64,000 bases of DNA from Pleurocapsa sp. PCC 7319 (GTDB lineage: Bacteria > Cyanobacteriota > Cyanobacteriia > Cyanobacteriales > Xenococcaceae), in contig NZ_KB235920.1 in assembly GCF_000332195.1 (NCBI RefSeq), positions 18,346 through 82,345 of the forward strand, given 5' to 3'. Position 1 is the first letter of the stretch, and the number at the start of each line of letters is the position of its first letter. The notes beneath the pieces were generated by a model. That model did no database searches and had not been told where the DNA came from. It saw only the letters and a program-made list of their open reading frames with translations. This document shows positions 1-9,557 of the stretch, one piece after another. The translations under genes and the position numbers were made by a program.

Positions 1-737
1 TCTCGATCTTTTAATCTCTGTAGTTCTTCAGTATGTTCTTGTTGAGTTTGAAACTTAACGTAATTGAGCAGCAGTTTATGGAGTTGAGATAAACCTAAAA
101 GTAAAGTATTGGTATCTTGCAGTTTCTTGGTAGTATGAGTTGTTAACTGAACTGCACCATCTGCTGATAACCACATTGCATCGTTGATAGGCATGGTTAC
201 AGTCGCATTAGTCAGTGTGAGTTCTTCCCAACCTAGCCAGCGTAAATAGCCCTGTTGAATCTTAATCCAAACCACCCTATCTGCTTCTGGTTGCCAAGTT
301 TGACCGTTACTTAGAGAAAAGCGTTCCTGAGTTTCTGCTTTTACTTGAATTGGTGGCAGAGAAATAGTGGCAAGAACATCGCTAAATTTATCCAGCCAGT
401 TTTTTATCCACGTGTCAACTCGAATATCTGCATTACTAACCAAGCAATTGAGAAATTCTCGATCTAGTTTTAATAATTCTGTTTCACCAATTGGGACTGC
501 CAGTATTTGACTGTCGGTTTTACCAAGACTAGGAATTGTACCAAAAAGAGCTTCATTGGGTTCGCAGTTAAACAAATAACGGCGATTGCCCAGAATTAAA
601 TCATCTTGTACTGTTACCATAAAGATAGCGATCGCTCCAGTTCGAACTAACCATACTGTCTGTGGATCGTTTAGCAATATCGGTTCGTTACCTCGTATTT
701 TGGATATTTGTCCTGGTAAATCCTGTTTATTAATCAT
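1..737 (-). CDS. NHLM-type peptide exporter, second ABC subunit (ABC2), N-terminal part
   Basis: The gene is open from an ATG at 737 to the left edge of the window, so only the first 245 residues are present. An in-frame TGA two codons before the ATG fixes the start region. The visible part starts MINKQDLPGQISKIRGNEPI and has no membrane segment or nucleotide-binding motif. It reads as the soluble cytoplasmic N-terminal domain (cyclic-nucleotide-binding-like beta strands) that precedes the permease and ATPase in the NHLM ABC2 family. It lies 18 bp downstream of the C39 peptidase ABC1 gene on the same strand, where NHLM clusters normally keep this partner. The family assignment rests on context and N-terminal style; the ABC part is outside the window. 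Confidence 0.7.
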   Translation of the reverse strand, partial: MINKQDLPGQISKIRGNEPILLNDPQTVWLVRTGAIAIFMVTVQDDLILGNRRYLFNCEPNEALFGTIPSLGKTDSQILAVPIGETELLKLDREFLNCLVSNADIRVDTWIKNWLDKFSDVLATISLPPIQVKAETQERFSLSNGQTWQPEADRVVWIKIQQGYLRWLGWEELTLTNATVTMPINDAMWLSADGAVQLTTHTTKKLQDTNTLLLGLSQLHKLLLNYVKFQTQQEHTEELQRLKDR

Positions 738-755
738 TGGTCAATTTAATTTTAG

Positions 756-2990
756 TTATGTCAGTCCACTTTTAATCAACCGTGCGTAAATTCCTTTTTG
801 TGGAGATAACTCTTCGTGAGTACCCCGCTGGACTATCTTGCCGCGATCGAGAACGATAATTTCATCACAGTCACGGATAGTGCTTAGACGGTGAGCCACA
901 ATTAGACAAGTGCATCCTCTGCGTCTTAGGTTGTGGTCTACCATCTTTTCCGTTTCCGCATCCAAGGCACTGGTAGCTTCATCCATAATTAAAATCGAAG
1001 GATTATTCACTAAAGCGCGGGCGATTTCCAATCGTTGTCTTTGTCCGCCACTTAGATTAGCTGCCCCCTCTAATAATTCTGCGTTGTATCCTCCAGGTAG
1101 GGATTGGACGACATCGTCAATCAAGGCATCTTGACAAGCCTGCTTGATATATTTGTCAGGGATAGTTGTATCCCAAAGAGTTAGATTATCTCTTACCGTT
1201 CCTGAAAACATCAATATATCTTGTTCAACCATAGCTAAAGAGTTAGTTAATAACTGGTTAGAGATTAGAGATTTTGGTTGATTGTCGAGCAAAATTTCTC
1301 CCGACCAAGGTTCGTAAAGTCCGCTAACTAATTTGGCAACGGTAGACTTACCAGAACCACTACCACCAACTAGGGCAACTCTTTGTCCTGGTTTTAATTT
1401 GAGGCTAAAGTTTTCAACTAGAGGTGCCTCCAAACGACTATAGCCAAAAGTTAGATCTTTTAATTCTAAGTGTCCTTCTAACTTGGGCGTTGATGAAATT
1501 TCTCTATTGTTTGCTTCTCTGAGTCGGTGCTCTAATCCTGTATCAGTAGGATTATCTAACACATCATCCAGACGAATTAAATTACCATCTAATTCCTGAA
1601 GAGTTCTACCAAAACTTACTAAATTATTGACAGGCTGTTGAAAGTTTACCATCATACTTTGAAAAGCTACTAGCATCCCAATACTGAGATGCCCATCCAT
1701 AACTCTCAATCCACCAACAGCAAGAAGAAAAGCTGTTGAGAGTGAAGACAACAATACGGGTAATACTGATAAAGTCTGGTTTGTAACTCCCAATTCCTGT
1801 TGAGAATTAATTGCTTTGGTGTAGTATCCTGACCAACGAGCGAAAATATCCGACTCTAAACCCGAAGCTTTAATATTTTCAATACTTTGTAGAGCAGCAA
1901 TAGAGGTACCTGCGGCTTTACCATAGTCTTGAATTAATCGCTGATTAGCATCTTTACGTTGGCGAGAAATCTTTTGAAGAGTGATTACATTAATCGCAGC
2001 AAAACCAAATACGATAACTGTCAATACCAAATCATACTGACTCATGACTATGACATAAAAACCAAGCATCACTGTATCGATGATGGTGGTTGCTAACTGT
2101 CCTGAGAGAATATCGGCAACTTGATTGTTTAAATTAGTTCTATTACTAATTTCTCCTGCAAATCTTTGAGCATAAAAACTGACGGGAAGTCTTAAAATAT
2201 GCCAGAGAAAACGACTCGACATTCCCACAGCCAGTTTGATTTTAAGACGACGTAAATAGCGCAATCGCAATAAAGTTAAACCACATTGAAAGATAGCCGC
2301 GATCGCCATTGCTAATAGTAGGGGTCGCAGCCAATGTTGTCTTCCTTGAATTAAGATTTCATCGATGAATACTTGAGTGAATACAGGAACTACCAACCCT
2401 ACTAAAGTGAGTAAAAATCCCGCTAACATACAGTATGCCAGTGCTCCTGTTGTCCCTTTAAGTCGCGACCAGATAGCTAGCAGCATACTCGCTTTACGGC
2501 CGCCTTTTTTAAATTCTTTTCCTGGTTGGATTACCAGGACTACACCAGTGTATGCCTCGTCGAATTCCTGTAGAGAAACAGTGCAAGGTCCTGTAGCAGG
2601 ATCGTTGAGATAAACTTTTTCTTTACCCCAACCTTCTACGACTAAAAAGTGATTGAAGTTCCAAAACACAATATAGGGTAAGGGAAGTTCTCGCAACTGA
2701 GCTAGTTCTTTTTTAAAGCCTTTAGCTTCCAACCCATAACGTCTGGCAGCTTTGAGCATATTCGAAGCTTTAGAACCATCCCTCGAAACGCCACATTCTC
2801 TTCGTAGCTCTGGTAATGGTACTATTTGACCGAGATAATACATAATTATCCCCAAAGTAGCAGCACCACACTCCACCGCTTCCATTTGCAGGAGAGTAGG
2901 AGTTTTGACGCGTCGCCGACGAGATGGCAATAGTTTCTGGAGTTGTTGCCAAGGATTAGAGAGATTTAAAGTAGAATTAGTAGATACCAC
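756..2990 (-). CDS. NHLM-type peptidase/permease/ATPase (ABC1), C39 peptidase exporter
   Basis: A 744-residue peptidase-containing ABC transporter that should cleave double-glycine leaders and export the mature peptide across the inner membrane. Residues 30-150 are a C39 peptidase with Cys41 (VECGAA), His114 (NFNHFLVVEG) and Asp130 (LNDPATG). Residues 180-460 hold the transmembrane part. The ATPase has Walker A at 542-550 (GGSGSGKST), signature LSGGQ at 646-650, Walker B ILIMDE at 666-671 and H-loop His700. Its start overlaps the end of the upstream membrane fusion protein gene by 14 bp, which suggests translational coupling. The likely substrates, with GG leaders, are the peptide genes at 11033, 11453 and 13435. 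All catalytic residues are present. Confidence 0.93.
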   Translation of the reverse strand: MVSTNSTLNLSNPWQQLQKLLPSRRRRVKTPTLLQMEAVECGAATLGIIMYYLGQIVPLPELRRECGVSRDGSKASNMLKAARRYGLEAKGFKKELAQLRELPLPYIVFWNFNHFLVVEGWGKEKVYLNDPATGPCTVSLQEFDEAYTGVVLVIQPGKEFKKGGRKASMLLAIWSRLKGTTGALAYCMLAGFLLTLVGLVVPVFTQVFIDEILIQGRQHWLRPLLLAMAIAAIFQCGLTLLRLRYLRRLKIKLAVGMSSRFLWHILRLPVSFYAQRFAGEISNRTNLNNQVADILSGQLATTIIDTVMLGFYVIVMSQYDLVLTVIVFGFAAINVITLQKISRQRKDANQRLIQDYGKAAGTSIAALQSIENIKASGLESDIFARWSGYYTKAINSQQELGVTNQTLSVLPVLLSSLSTAFLLAVGGLRVMDGHLSIGMLVAFQSMMVNFQQPVNNLVSFGRTLQELDGNLIRLDDVLDNPTDTGLEHRLREANNREISSTPKLEGHLELKDLTFGYSRLEAPLVENFSLKLKPGQRVALVGGSGSGKSTVAKLVSGLYEPWSGEILLDNQPKSLISNQLLTNSLAMVEQDILMFSGTVRDNLTLWDTTIPDKYIKQACQDALIDDVVQSLPGGYNAELLEGAANLSGGQRQRLEIARALVNNPSILIMDEATSALDAETEKMVDHNLRRRGCTCLIVAHRLSTIRDCDEIIVLDRGKIVQRGTHEELSPQKGIYARLIKSGLT

Positions 2991-4953
2991 TGACCGACCT
3001 CAATAAAGGAATAACATAACTAATAGGTGACCTTTCCTCTACCTTGACGCGAGCAATAGTTGTAGTTCCAGGGGAAATTTTTAAGTTTGGTCCAGAAGAA
3101 GAAGACCACCGATAGCCACTATAAGTATTGGCATCAGATTGCAGAGTAGCAGATACTTGCATTAATCCCGGTCGGTCTTTTGACACTAAACCTTCAACCA
3201 CTTCGGGATTGCCAACAATATTGGCAGCAGCTTCTTTCGTAATGGGAAAGGGTGAAATTCGCTTAACTTCCCCTATAATACCGCCAAATCTTTCTCTTTT
3301 AATTGTCTGAGGGGTAATTTGAATATTCATATCTGGCTGAATTTTTTTGCCATCTTCAACGGGAAAATAGGTAATTCCCACCATTTTGCCCCTTGGATTA
3401 TCGATATCTATATTGGCAATACGATTGCCTGGCTGAACTACTTGACCGAGATTGGTGGTAATTTCTAAGATTTTGCCGTTATGTTGGCTAATAATTTGGC
3501 TATTATCTGTAATTTGTTCGGATAATCGAGCAATTTCTCGCTCAGTTTCCTGTATTTCTTTAGTGCGGTTATTAGAATTTTCCCAATCTTGTTGGGCGAG
3601 ATTAGCTTTTTTACTCCGAAGCTCTTGTAATTGAGCTTTAATATTTTTAATTTCGTTTAAATTTGAAAGATATTCTTTTAAAGCATCTGCTTCTTTGACA
3701 TCTAGTTGCTTTAGTTGAGATTCAGCCTCGCTAATCTGGGCGGTGTTATCGAAATATTCTTGTCTCGCCTGCAAAAGTACGTCATCGGAGATTGCTCCTT
3801 CATCAAATAGCCTCTTTCGTGTCTTTAATCTTTGTTCAAAGGTGGGTAATAATTCCCTCAAAGTTTTTAAGCGAGTTTTAACAGCCTCGCGATCGCGTTC
3901 TATGGATACTAACCCTTTATCTCTTAAAGTTGGGGTAAGTTCTTCTAAAATGTTTAATCTTTGTTCTAAAGTCTGACGCTGTTCCGATATCGACTCTAAA
4001 TCCCGATCTTGTCGTTGGTTTTGCAGCAGATTAATATCGCGATCTTGATTTTGTAACTGAATTAATTTAGCTTGAGCTAATTCTAATTGTTTGCGAAGAT
4101 CTATCTGAGCTATGGTAGCAATGACTTCTCCTTTTTTGACTTGATCTCCTGGTCTAATTTTGAGTTCTAATAATTGTCCCGTACTTTTGGCTTGAAGAGG
4201 CACGACTTTACTGGGAAAAATCAAAACACCTCGACCTTCTACCGTTACAGGAAGCTTCCCATAAACGCTCCAAATCCCTGCTGCCAATATTAAAGAACCA
4301 AGAGTCGCCAAGGGCAGCCAGCTTTTGGGATTGACTACCCGCATCAACAGGTCGAGTTTTTCGGGAGATGCCAAACGTTCTAGAGATTTTTGGCGAAACA
4401 ATTTGCTTTCTTGAGGAGGCGATTGAGTAGAACTATTTTTTATTTGTATCTTGGATGCTGGAGTTTCTAAAGTCGTTTGGGATTTATTCTGATGAAATTT
4501 TTCCCATAATCCTGGAGCTAAATGGAAATATCCTCTGTTTACTGAGTGAATTGCATTATTTAACTCTTCTATAGGAGCATTTTTTAGTAAGTACCCCCTT
4601 GCCCCCGCATCTATAGCCCGATCAATATATTCACTGGTTTCGTGAGAACTAAGAATCAAAATTCGACATTCAGGAAAGCGTTTTGAGATGATTCTGGTTA
4701 CTTTGATTCCATTCATTCTCGGCATTTCCAGATCGAGCAGAATGACGTCAGGTTTTAATGACTCTATTTGCTCGATCGCGATTTCGCCATCTTCGGCAGT
4801 CCCTACTACTTCCAAATCTGCTTCAGTTTCTATTAACAGTTTAAGTCTCTGACGTACTAAATTTTGGTCGTCTACAATTAGTACGCGAATCTTAAGACTA
4901 CGAGAATTTTTATCTGAATTAGATGAAATTAACCTAACGATTTTATCGCTCAT
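2977..4953 (-). CDS. Response-regulator receiver fused to an HlyD-type NHLM membrane fusion protein
   Basis: A 658-residue fusion. Residues 21-135 are a full NarL-type receiver domain: acidic pair Asp28-Asp29, phosphoacceptor Asp74 (ILLDLEMPRMNG), Ser102 and the conserved Lys124 (YLLKN). A low-complexity linker leads to one transmembrane segment (about 211-231). A periplasmic adaptor follows, with a lipoyl-like half motif near 255-285 (GQLLELKIRPGDQVKKGE), a long coiled coil to about 480, and a second beta-barrel part. The receiver should face the cytoplasm and the adaptor the periplasm, where it would bridge the ABC exporter and an outer-membrane channel. A receiver on an HlyD protein is unusual; it implies phospho-control of export. 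No dedicated histidine kinase is visible here. Confidence 0.88.
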   Translation of the reverse strand: MSDKIVRLISSNSDKNSRSLKIRVLIVDDQNLVRQRLKLLIETEADLEVVGTAEDGEIAIEQIESLKPDVILLDLEMPRMNGIKVTRIISKRFPECRILILSSHETSEYIDRAIDAGARGYLLKNAPIEELNNAIHSVNRGYFHLAPGLWEKFHQNKSQTTLETPASKIQIKNSSTQSPPQESKLFRQKSLERLASPEKLDLLMRVVNPKSWLPLATLGSLILAAGIWSVYGKLPVTVEGRGVLIFPSKVVPLQAKSTGQLLELKIRPGDQVKKGEVIATIAQIDLRKQLELAQAKLIQLQNQDRDINLLQNQRQDRDLESISEQRQTLEQRLNILEELTPTLRDKGLVSIERDREAVKTRLKTLRELLPTFEQRLKTRKRLFDEGAISDDVLLQARQEYFDNTAQISEAESQLKQLDVKEADALKEYLSNLNEIKNIKAQLQELRSKKANLAQQDWENSNNRTKEIQETEREIARLSEQITDNSQIISQHNGKILEITTNLGQVVQPGNRIANIDIDNPRGKMVGITYFPVEDGKKIQPDMNIQITPQTIKRERFGGIIGEVKRISPFPITKEAAANIVGNPEVVEGLVSKDRPGLMQVSATLQSDANTYSGYRWSSSSGPNLKISPGTTTIARVKVEERSPISYVIPLLRSVSGIY

Positions 4954-5014
4954 TTTAGGATGATAAGAAAATTAAAGACATTGTTTTTATCTTTGCAGCC
5001 AGAAAATCATCTTT

Positions 5015-6112
5015 TTAGCTGACTTTGGATTGTTCCAAGATCCAATCAAATCTTTTTCCAGCTAATGCCATTCGATCTAAAGCAACATTATTTAATTCAT
5101 CAGCATATGTTTCGGTATGATCTAGAGAATCTCCCTTGTGATACATTCTCCTACTGTGAGCTAATCGAGATAACATCCCTTGCAGTCTATCTGCCGATAA
5201 TGCGGAAATAGTTCGGTAGAAACGGGCTGCAAAGCTAATATCTTGCTGTAACTTAACTGACAATAATGAGCGAGATATAAACAAAATAGTTGTATTTTTA
5301 GTGGTTGTAGCATTAATCGCAGACAAGCGGCCATCAACAAGAGCTGTCTCTCCAATCGTTTCGCCTTGAGAGAGTTTTGCTATTTCAATTTCTGGGTTTG
5401 AGCTATTTTCGATCGCCGAGAAGATTCGAGTTAAAGGATTGCGTTTATCTTCGGTAACAGACAAAGATATTTGACCGCTAAGGATTATATAAAGTGCCTC
5501 TATGGGTCTACCTTCTTGAATTAAAGTAGTATTTGCCTTGATTTTTTGACGATCGCCATTAGCAATTAACCAATCGAGATCGCTATCATTGAGTTCGCCA
5601 AAAACATATAGTACATCTTTAATTGAATTGTCTGGAGCAATTTTACTGCGACCCAAGCGATTGATAATCGTTTCTAATTTATTGGCAAGTAAAATATTGA
5701 GCGCTTGATAAAATCGGGCTGCAAAATCAATATCTGATTCTAACTTAGCTTCAATTTGTAACAGCGGAATAGACAAAATTTGTGAATTTTCTAGGGCTAT
5801 AATATCCGTCATCGGAGGATGCAAATTAATCAAGGACATTTCTCCTACTACTTCGCCACTAGATAGACGAGCTATTTCTATTCCTGTAGTTGGCTGGTCG
5901 TCATTAAGCGCGATAAAAGCACGGGATAGAGGATTATTATCAATCTCAGATACATAAGATCCTAAACTTCCTTCAATTAATATATGCAAGCAATCTAGAG
6001 ATTTGCCAGCTCGAACAAGTTGAGTCCCCGAAGCTAGATCTTGACGGCGACCAGTCTTGAGCAACCATTCAATATCGCTATTATTTAATTCCTTGAGTAA
6101 AATTTCCGTCAT
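5015..6112 (-). CDS. Tandem cyclic-nucleotide-binding-domain protein
   Basis: A 365-residue soluble protein with two CRP-like cyclic-nucleotide-binding folds, about 10-130 and 175-300. Each has the typical order of a gly-rich turn (SSGEVVGEMSLIN in the first, SQGETIGETALVDGR in the second) and a closing helix (FAARFYQALNILLANKL, FAARFYRTISALSADRL). The two halves are clearly similar, so it probably arose by duplication. There is no helix-turn-helix, so it is unlikely to be a transcription factor. It lies 61 bp from the receiver-HlyD gene inside the exporter operon. Proteins of this type often accompany cyanobacterial NHLM exporters; a regulatory or scaffold role near the transporter is an inference. 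The canonical cAMP-phosphate arginine is not obvious in either domain. Confidence 0.8.
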   Translation of the reverse strand: MTEILLKELNNSDIEWLLKTGRRQDLASGTQLVRAGKSLDCLHILIEGSLGSYVSEIDNNPLSRAFIALNDDQPTTGIEIARLSSGEVVGEMSLINLHPPMTDIIALENSQILSIPLLQIEAKLESDIDFAARFYQALNILLANKLETIINRLGRSKIAPDNSIKDVLYVFGELNDSDLDWLIANGDRQKIKANTTLIQEGRPIEALYIILSGQISLSVTEDKRNPLTRIFSAIENSSNPEIEIAKLSQGETIGETALVDGRLSAINATTTKNTTILFISRSLLSVKLQQDISFAARFYRTISALSADRLQGMLSRLAHSRRMYHKGDSLDHTETYADELNNVALDRMALAGKRFDWILEQSKVS

Positions 6113-6174
6113 GATTTTTCTCTCATGTTTTAATCTCTATAAGGGTCTAATTCTCCGCCCTTTGAAGCGTAAGT

Positions 6175-7314
6175 TTAATTTGAACAAGTTGATAGTTGAG
6201 ATTCCATCTTCTTCTTTAGGTAATTGTGAGACGAGGCTAATTCTTCGATCGTCACAGAAGTTAATGCCACAAGCATTGTTGTTTGATTTTCCGTAGTTTT
6301 TAGCTGGTGGGCATAGTTGCGGTCAAAATCTTCTAAATTTTCCGCTGCTGACTTTACCAATTTTTGTAAAATCGTAAAAGCCCCTTCTGATAGTTGTCCG
6401 CGATAGTTTTGTAATCTTCCTCCTTCTCGATAATGGGGAAAAGACTCTAAACCCATAAAGCGAAGAAACCAATCAGCTTTATAACTTCCTGTGGCAGCAA
6501 CAATTCCTCTATAGTCGGCAATAAATTCGTCTAGCAGGTTATTTTGCATCGAATTAAAGACACGACGAGTAAAGTAATGAGTGCATTCATGCTCCAAGCG
6601 AATAGTTAAAGATAGACGCTTCCACTCTGTTTTTGATATTCCTAATTCTTCTGGAGCAACATTACTGTAAAAGCCATCGCTAAGAATGATAAATTTATCT
6701 TGATAAAGTTCTTTATGTGCAATCAGTTGTTTGAATGCTCTTGACCAAGCTGATTCTGAATTATCAATATTATTAGCCGACCATTTCCGACGATAACGAC
6801 GAATTCTATCCCAGTTGTTGTAGCCAGCTACCATACAAGCTCCCATAGAATCGGGAATAGCTACTGGCTCGTTACGCTTTGTTATTGCCCTTACCAGAGA
6901 TACAAAGTCTTCGCGGTTTGTAGTTAGTAATACAGGTATTTTACCTGCCAAACTTTGATGAATAGTTAACTGTAATTCTTCTGGCTTTTGTAAAATCAAA
7001 CCATTCGTTAAATTAGGCTCAATTCCTTTAAGAGTTGCACCACGATAGGATGCAGTTTGACTAATACCCGATTGAATCGGAAATTTTAGCTGTACCAAAA
7101 CATTCTTAAGGGTTTCCCAGCTACTTTGTGTTTTTGCTTGGGTAACATATTCTTGCCATACAGCTATATGAGATTCTGATGCTAAAGGAAACTGAGGTAA
7201 AGTTTTTATATCATTTTGCTGAAAAATATTTTGATTGTATGCCAACAGTTCTGCTACCTCTTGTTCATCAGCATCAAAATCTCTCAATATTTTGGTACGT
7301 TCTTCTAGTTTCAC
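6175..7314 (-). CDS. HExxH metallopeptidase-like protein of the RiPP/exporter operon
   Basis: A 379-residue protein with a gluzincin-like zinc site: His242-Glu243 and His246 in RLEHECTHYFTRR, and a downstream Glu263 in LLDEFIADYRG that could be the third ligand. No signal peptide or membrane segment is seen, so it should be cytoplasmic. I do not recognise a characterised family; it may belong to a domain of unknown function that travels with these clusters. Its ATG overlaps the stop of the ParA-like gene by 4 bp (ATGA), so the two are probably made together. A leader-processing or regulatory protease role is possible but inferred only from the motif and place. Confidence 0.7.
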   Translation of the reverse strand: MKLEERTKILRDFDADEQEVAELLAYNQNIFQQNDIKTLPQFPLASESHIAVWQEYVTQAKTQSSWETLKNVLVQLKFPIQSGISQTASYRGATLKGIEPNLTNGLILQKPEELQLTIHQSLAGKIPVLLTTNREDFVSLVRAITKRNEPVAIPDSMGACMVAGYNNWDRIRRYRRKWSANNIDNSESAWSRAFKQLIAHKELYQDKFIILSDGFYSNVAPEELGISKTEWKRLSLTIRLEHECTHYFTRRVFNSMQNNLLDEFIADYRGIVAATGSYKADWFLRFMGLESFPHYREGGRLQNYRGQLSEGAFTILQKLVKSAAENLEDFDRNYAHQLKTTENQTTMLVALTSVTIEELASSHNYLKKKMESQLSTCSN

Positions 7315-8102
7315 TTAATTTCTCCTGCCAGAACTGCTTCAGGTTTGCTAGCAATTTGCTGGGAAATTTCCCTGATTGTCTGACTAAAAAAATGGTCGGG
7401 ATGTCGCAAACAGAAGACATCACTGCTAGCGAGTTGAATAATATCTTCTGAAAGAGGAATAATTCCCGCAACGTCAGTTTTATAACTGCGTTGTACTTTA
7501 GTTATCAAGGCTGCAAAATCATAAGCAGATAGTACTTTATTCACTACCAGCAACATCTTGGGAACTTGTAATTTACGGGCAACATCTACCGTTACCGCTG
7601 TACCTTGAAAATCTTGACTATCTGGACGGAAAATTACAACTAAAACGTCAGAAATAGCGATCGATAACAAAGTTTCTTCGTTCAACCCAGGATGAGTATC
7701 AATTAATAGATAATCTAGTTTGAGGCAACGAATTAATTCCTGAAAACCGTCATTTAACCTACCAACGTCATAGCCTTCTCTTAAAACCCGAGAAATTTCT
7801 CCAGCTTTGATACTTGAAGGAATTAAATAGAGTTCGCCATCAACTGGTTCGGAATTAAAAACACAAGTAACATCATAAGCAGCCTCTTGAATATTGCACT
7901 TGCCCCACAGATAGTCATTTAGAGAAAGATTTATTTGGTCTTCATCTAGCCCAAAAATAACGTGAATACCTGGAGATTGAAGATCGGTATCGATAATTCC
8001 TACTTTTTGTCCTTGTTGAGCCATAGTTGCAGCAACATTAGCAACCATATTTGATTTACCAGTACCGCCACGGAATGAGTGAATTGAGACTATTTTGCAC
8101 AT
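7311..8102 (-). CDS. ParA/MinD-family ATPase
   Basis: A 263-residue deviant Walker A ATPase. The P-loop is FRGGTGKSN (10-18), followed by VGIIDTDLQSPG with the switch aspartate and LDYLLIDTHPGL as Walker B. The SIHSFRGGTGKS start and length match chromosome-independent MinD/ParA proteins that place protein cargo in the cell. It lies between a membrane sensor gene and the HExxH gene and overlaps the latter by 4 bp. There is no ParB-like gene or parS-like repeat nearby. A reasonable inference is spatial placement of the exporter or sensor, or an ATP-dependent partner of the HExxH protein. Confidence 0.82.
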   Translation of the reverse strand: MCKIVSIHSFRGGTGKSNMVANVAATMAQQGQKVGIIDTDLQSPGIHVIFGLDEDQINLSLNDYLWGKCNIQEAAYDVTCVFNSEPVDGELYLIPSSIKAGEISRVLREGYDVGRLNDGFQELIRCLKLDYLLIDTHPGLNEETLLSIAISDVLVVIFRPDSQDFQGTAVTVDVARKLQVPKMLLVVNKVLSAYDFAALITKVQRSYKTDVAGIIPLSEDIIQLASSDVFCLRHPDHFFSQTIREISQQIASKPEAVLAGEIK

Positions 8103-8138
8103 AATTTATAAACCTCTTGGAAAATTTAGAATATAAGA

Positions 8139-9557
8139 TTAATTACTTATGGTTGACTGCTTCATTCTTAGCGCTTGCTGCTTTATTTGCTGGTAATATT
8201 CAGCTTCAATATTTCTGCCTACAGGAGATCTATTTCTGAGTCGTTGTGCTTTTTGTTGTAGTTGTTGAAAGTATTCTGTTCCTGTAACCGCTGCTACCTG
8301 ACGTTCTCTTTTTACTTCATCAATTTCAAAATTTAGCTGTACTACCTTTTGCTTGAGCCTTTGTTCTTTAGCTTTGACTCGATGAGCCATATGGATAAAT
8401 ATGCGAACCAAACGCCCAATATCGTTTTGGTTATTGGCAAGTTTAAGCAAACGATCAAATTCAAAGCTATCTTGTTCAATCGCTTCTGCCATTACCGAAA
8501 GTTCTTTGATTGGCTTAGTAATACTATGTGCCAAGACAATTGACAGAATTGACGCGATCGCACCAACAACTAGCAGATTCAGGCAGTTTTGCCACATTAA
8601 ATATCTTAAAGGTGCAGTAAAATCGGTTTCAGAAAGGTTAATTCCCAATATCCAAGGCTTGATTGCTAAAGTAGCGAAACCGACTCTCTGACGTTGTTTC
8701 TCGGAAGAAGACTTATAGCTCAGATAACCTGATTTTGTTGTCCCTGCTATATCTTTAGCAAACTTTTTTAAATCTAGGCTAGCTATTTGGTCGCGGTTAT
8801 AGTGTTGGTCGAATTTAACTTGTTTTTGCGTCTTCCTAGATGAATTACCCAGACTATGATGTAGCAAAGATTTATTCGGATGGCTGGTAACTATGCCAAT
8901 CTGATCGATTAAAAAAGCATAGCTTTTTGGGTCTAAATTTAACCTATTAAAAGTCTTGGTAATAAATTCTTCCCTTATTTTCATGACAGCCACACCGATA
9001 ATTTTGCCAGTGGAGGCACGTACAGGATTAGCAAGATAAATTGCCGATCTTTGGTTAGTATTCTCGTTTAAGAAGTTAGAAATATAAATTTTTCCCTTCA
9101 TTGCTTGACGAAAATACTCGTGAAAACCATAGTTATTGCCTATAAATGACTCATCAGTTGAGGCAACACATTCTCCGTTTGGATCTATCAGATAGACTGC
9201 ATCATAGATCAAGCTAGAGTGAGTAGTATTACCCAAGAAGCCTTGTAAATTGGACTGTATTACTTTCTGTCCCTGAATATTATTCGTCGATAAAAAAGCG
9301 CTCGCGTCACTTTCCTGACTAACTTGAACTACTATTTGCTGAGCATCAAGAATCAATCGTTCCAAACGGCTGGCTTCGCGAGTTGCTAAAAGCTCTAGCT
9401 TTTGTTGTTCTAACTCTTCCGCATTTTTTAAGCCCTGATGCAGATTGTAAAAAGAATTGAGGCTCATCGGTATTAATGCCAATGCTAGCAAGGCAGCAAG
9501 AACTTTTACTGTGATCGACCAAGCAGAAGGATAAAATAACCGATGTATACGTTTCAT
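8139..9557 (-). CDS. dCache-HAMP membrane sensor without an output domain
   Basis: A 472-residue membrane protein. A first transmembrane helix (about 15-35), a periplasmic Cache-type ligand domain (about 45-320, with YDAVYLIDPNGECVAS and the repeat-like YAFLIDQIGIVTSHPN), a second transmembrane helix (about 325-350, LLVVGAIASILSIVLA) and a HAMP region starting ITKPIKELSVMAEAI. The rest (about 390-472) is basic coiled coil. No kinase, cyclase or methyl-accepting domain follows, so the signal must pass to another protein. Its start codon shares ATGA with the stop of the 56-residue gene upstream. The receiver on the exporter adaptor is a possible downstream partner, but a kinase is missing. Confidence 0.85.
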   Translation of the reverse strand: MKRIHRLFYPSAWSITVKVLAALLALALIPMSLNSFYNLHQGLKNAEELEQQKLELLATREASRLERLILDAQQIVVQVSQESDASAFLSTNNIQGQKVIQSNLQGFLGNTTHSSLIYDAVYLIDPNGECVASTDESFIGNNYGFHEYFRQAMKGKIYISNFLNENTNQRSAIYLANPVRASTGKIIGVAVMKIREEFITKTFNRLNLDPKSYAFLIDQIGIVTSHPNKSLLHHSLGNSSRKTQKQVKFDQHYNRDQIASLDLKKFAKDIAGTTKSGYLSYKSSSEKQRQRVGFATLAIKPWILGINLSETDFTAPLRYLMWQNCLNLLVVGAIASILSIVLAHSITKPIKELSVMAEAIEQDSFEFDRLLKLANNQNDIGRLVRIFIHMAHRVKAKEQRLKQKVVQLNFEIDEVKRERQVAAVTGTEYFQQLQQKAQRLRNRSPVGRNIEAEYYQQIKQQALRMKQSTISN

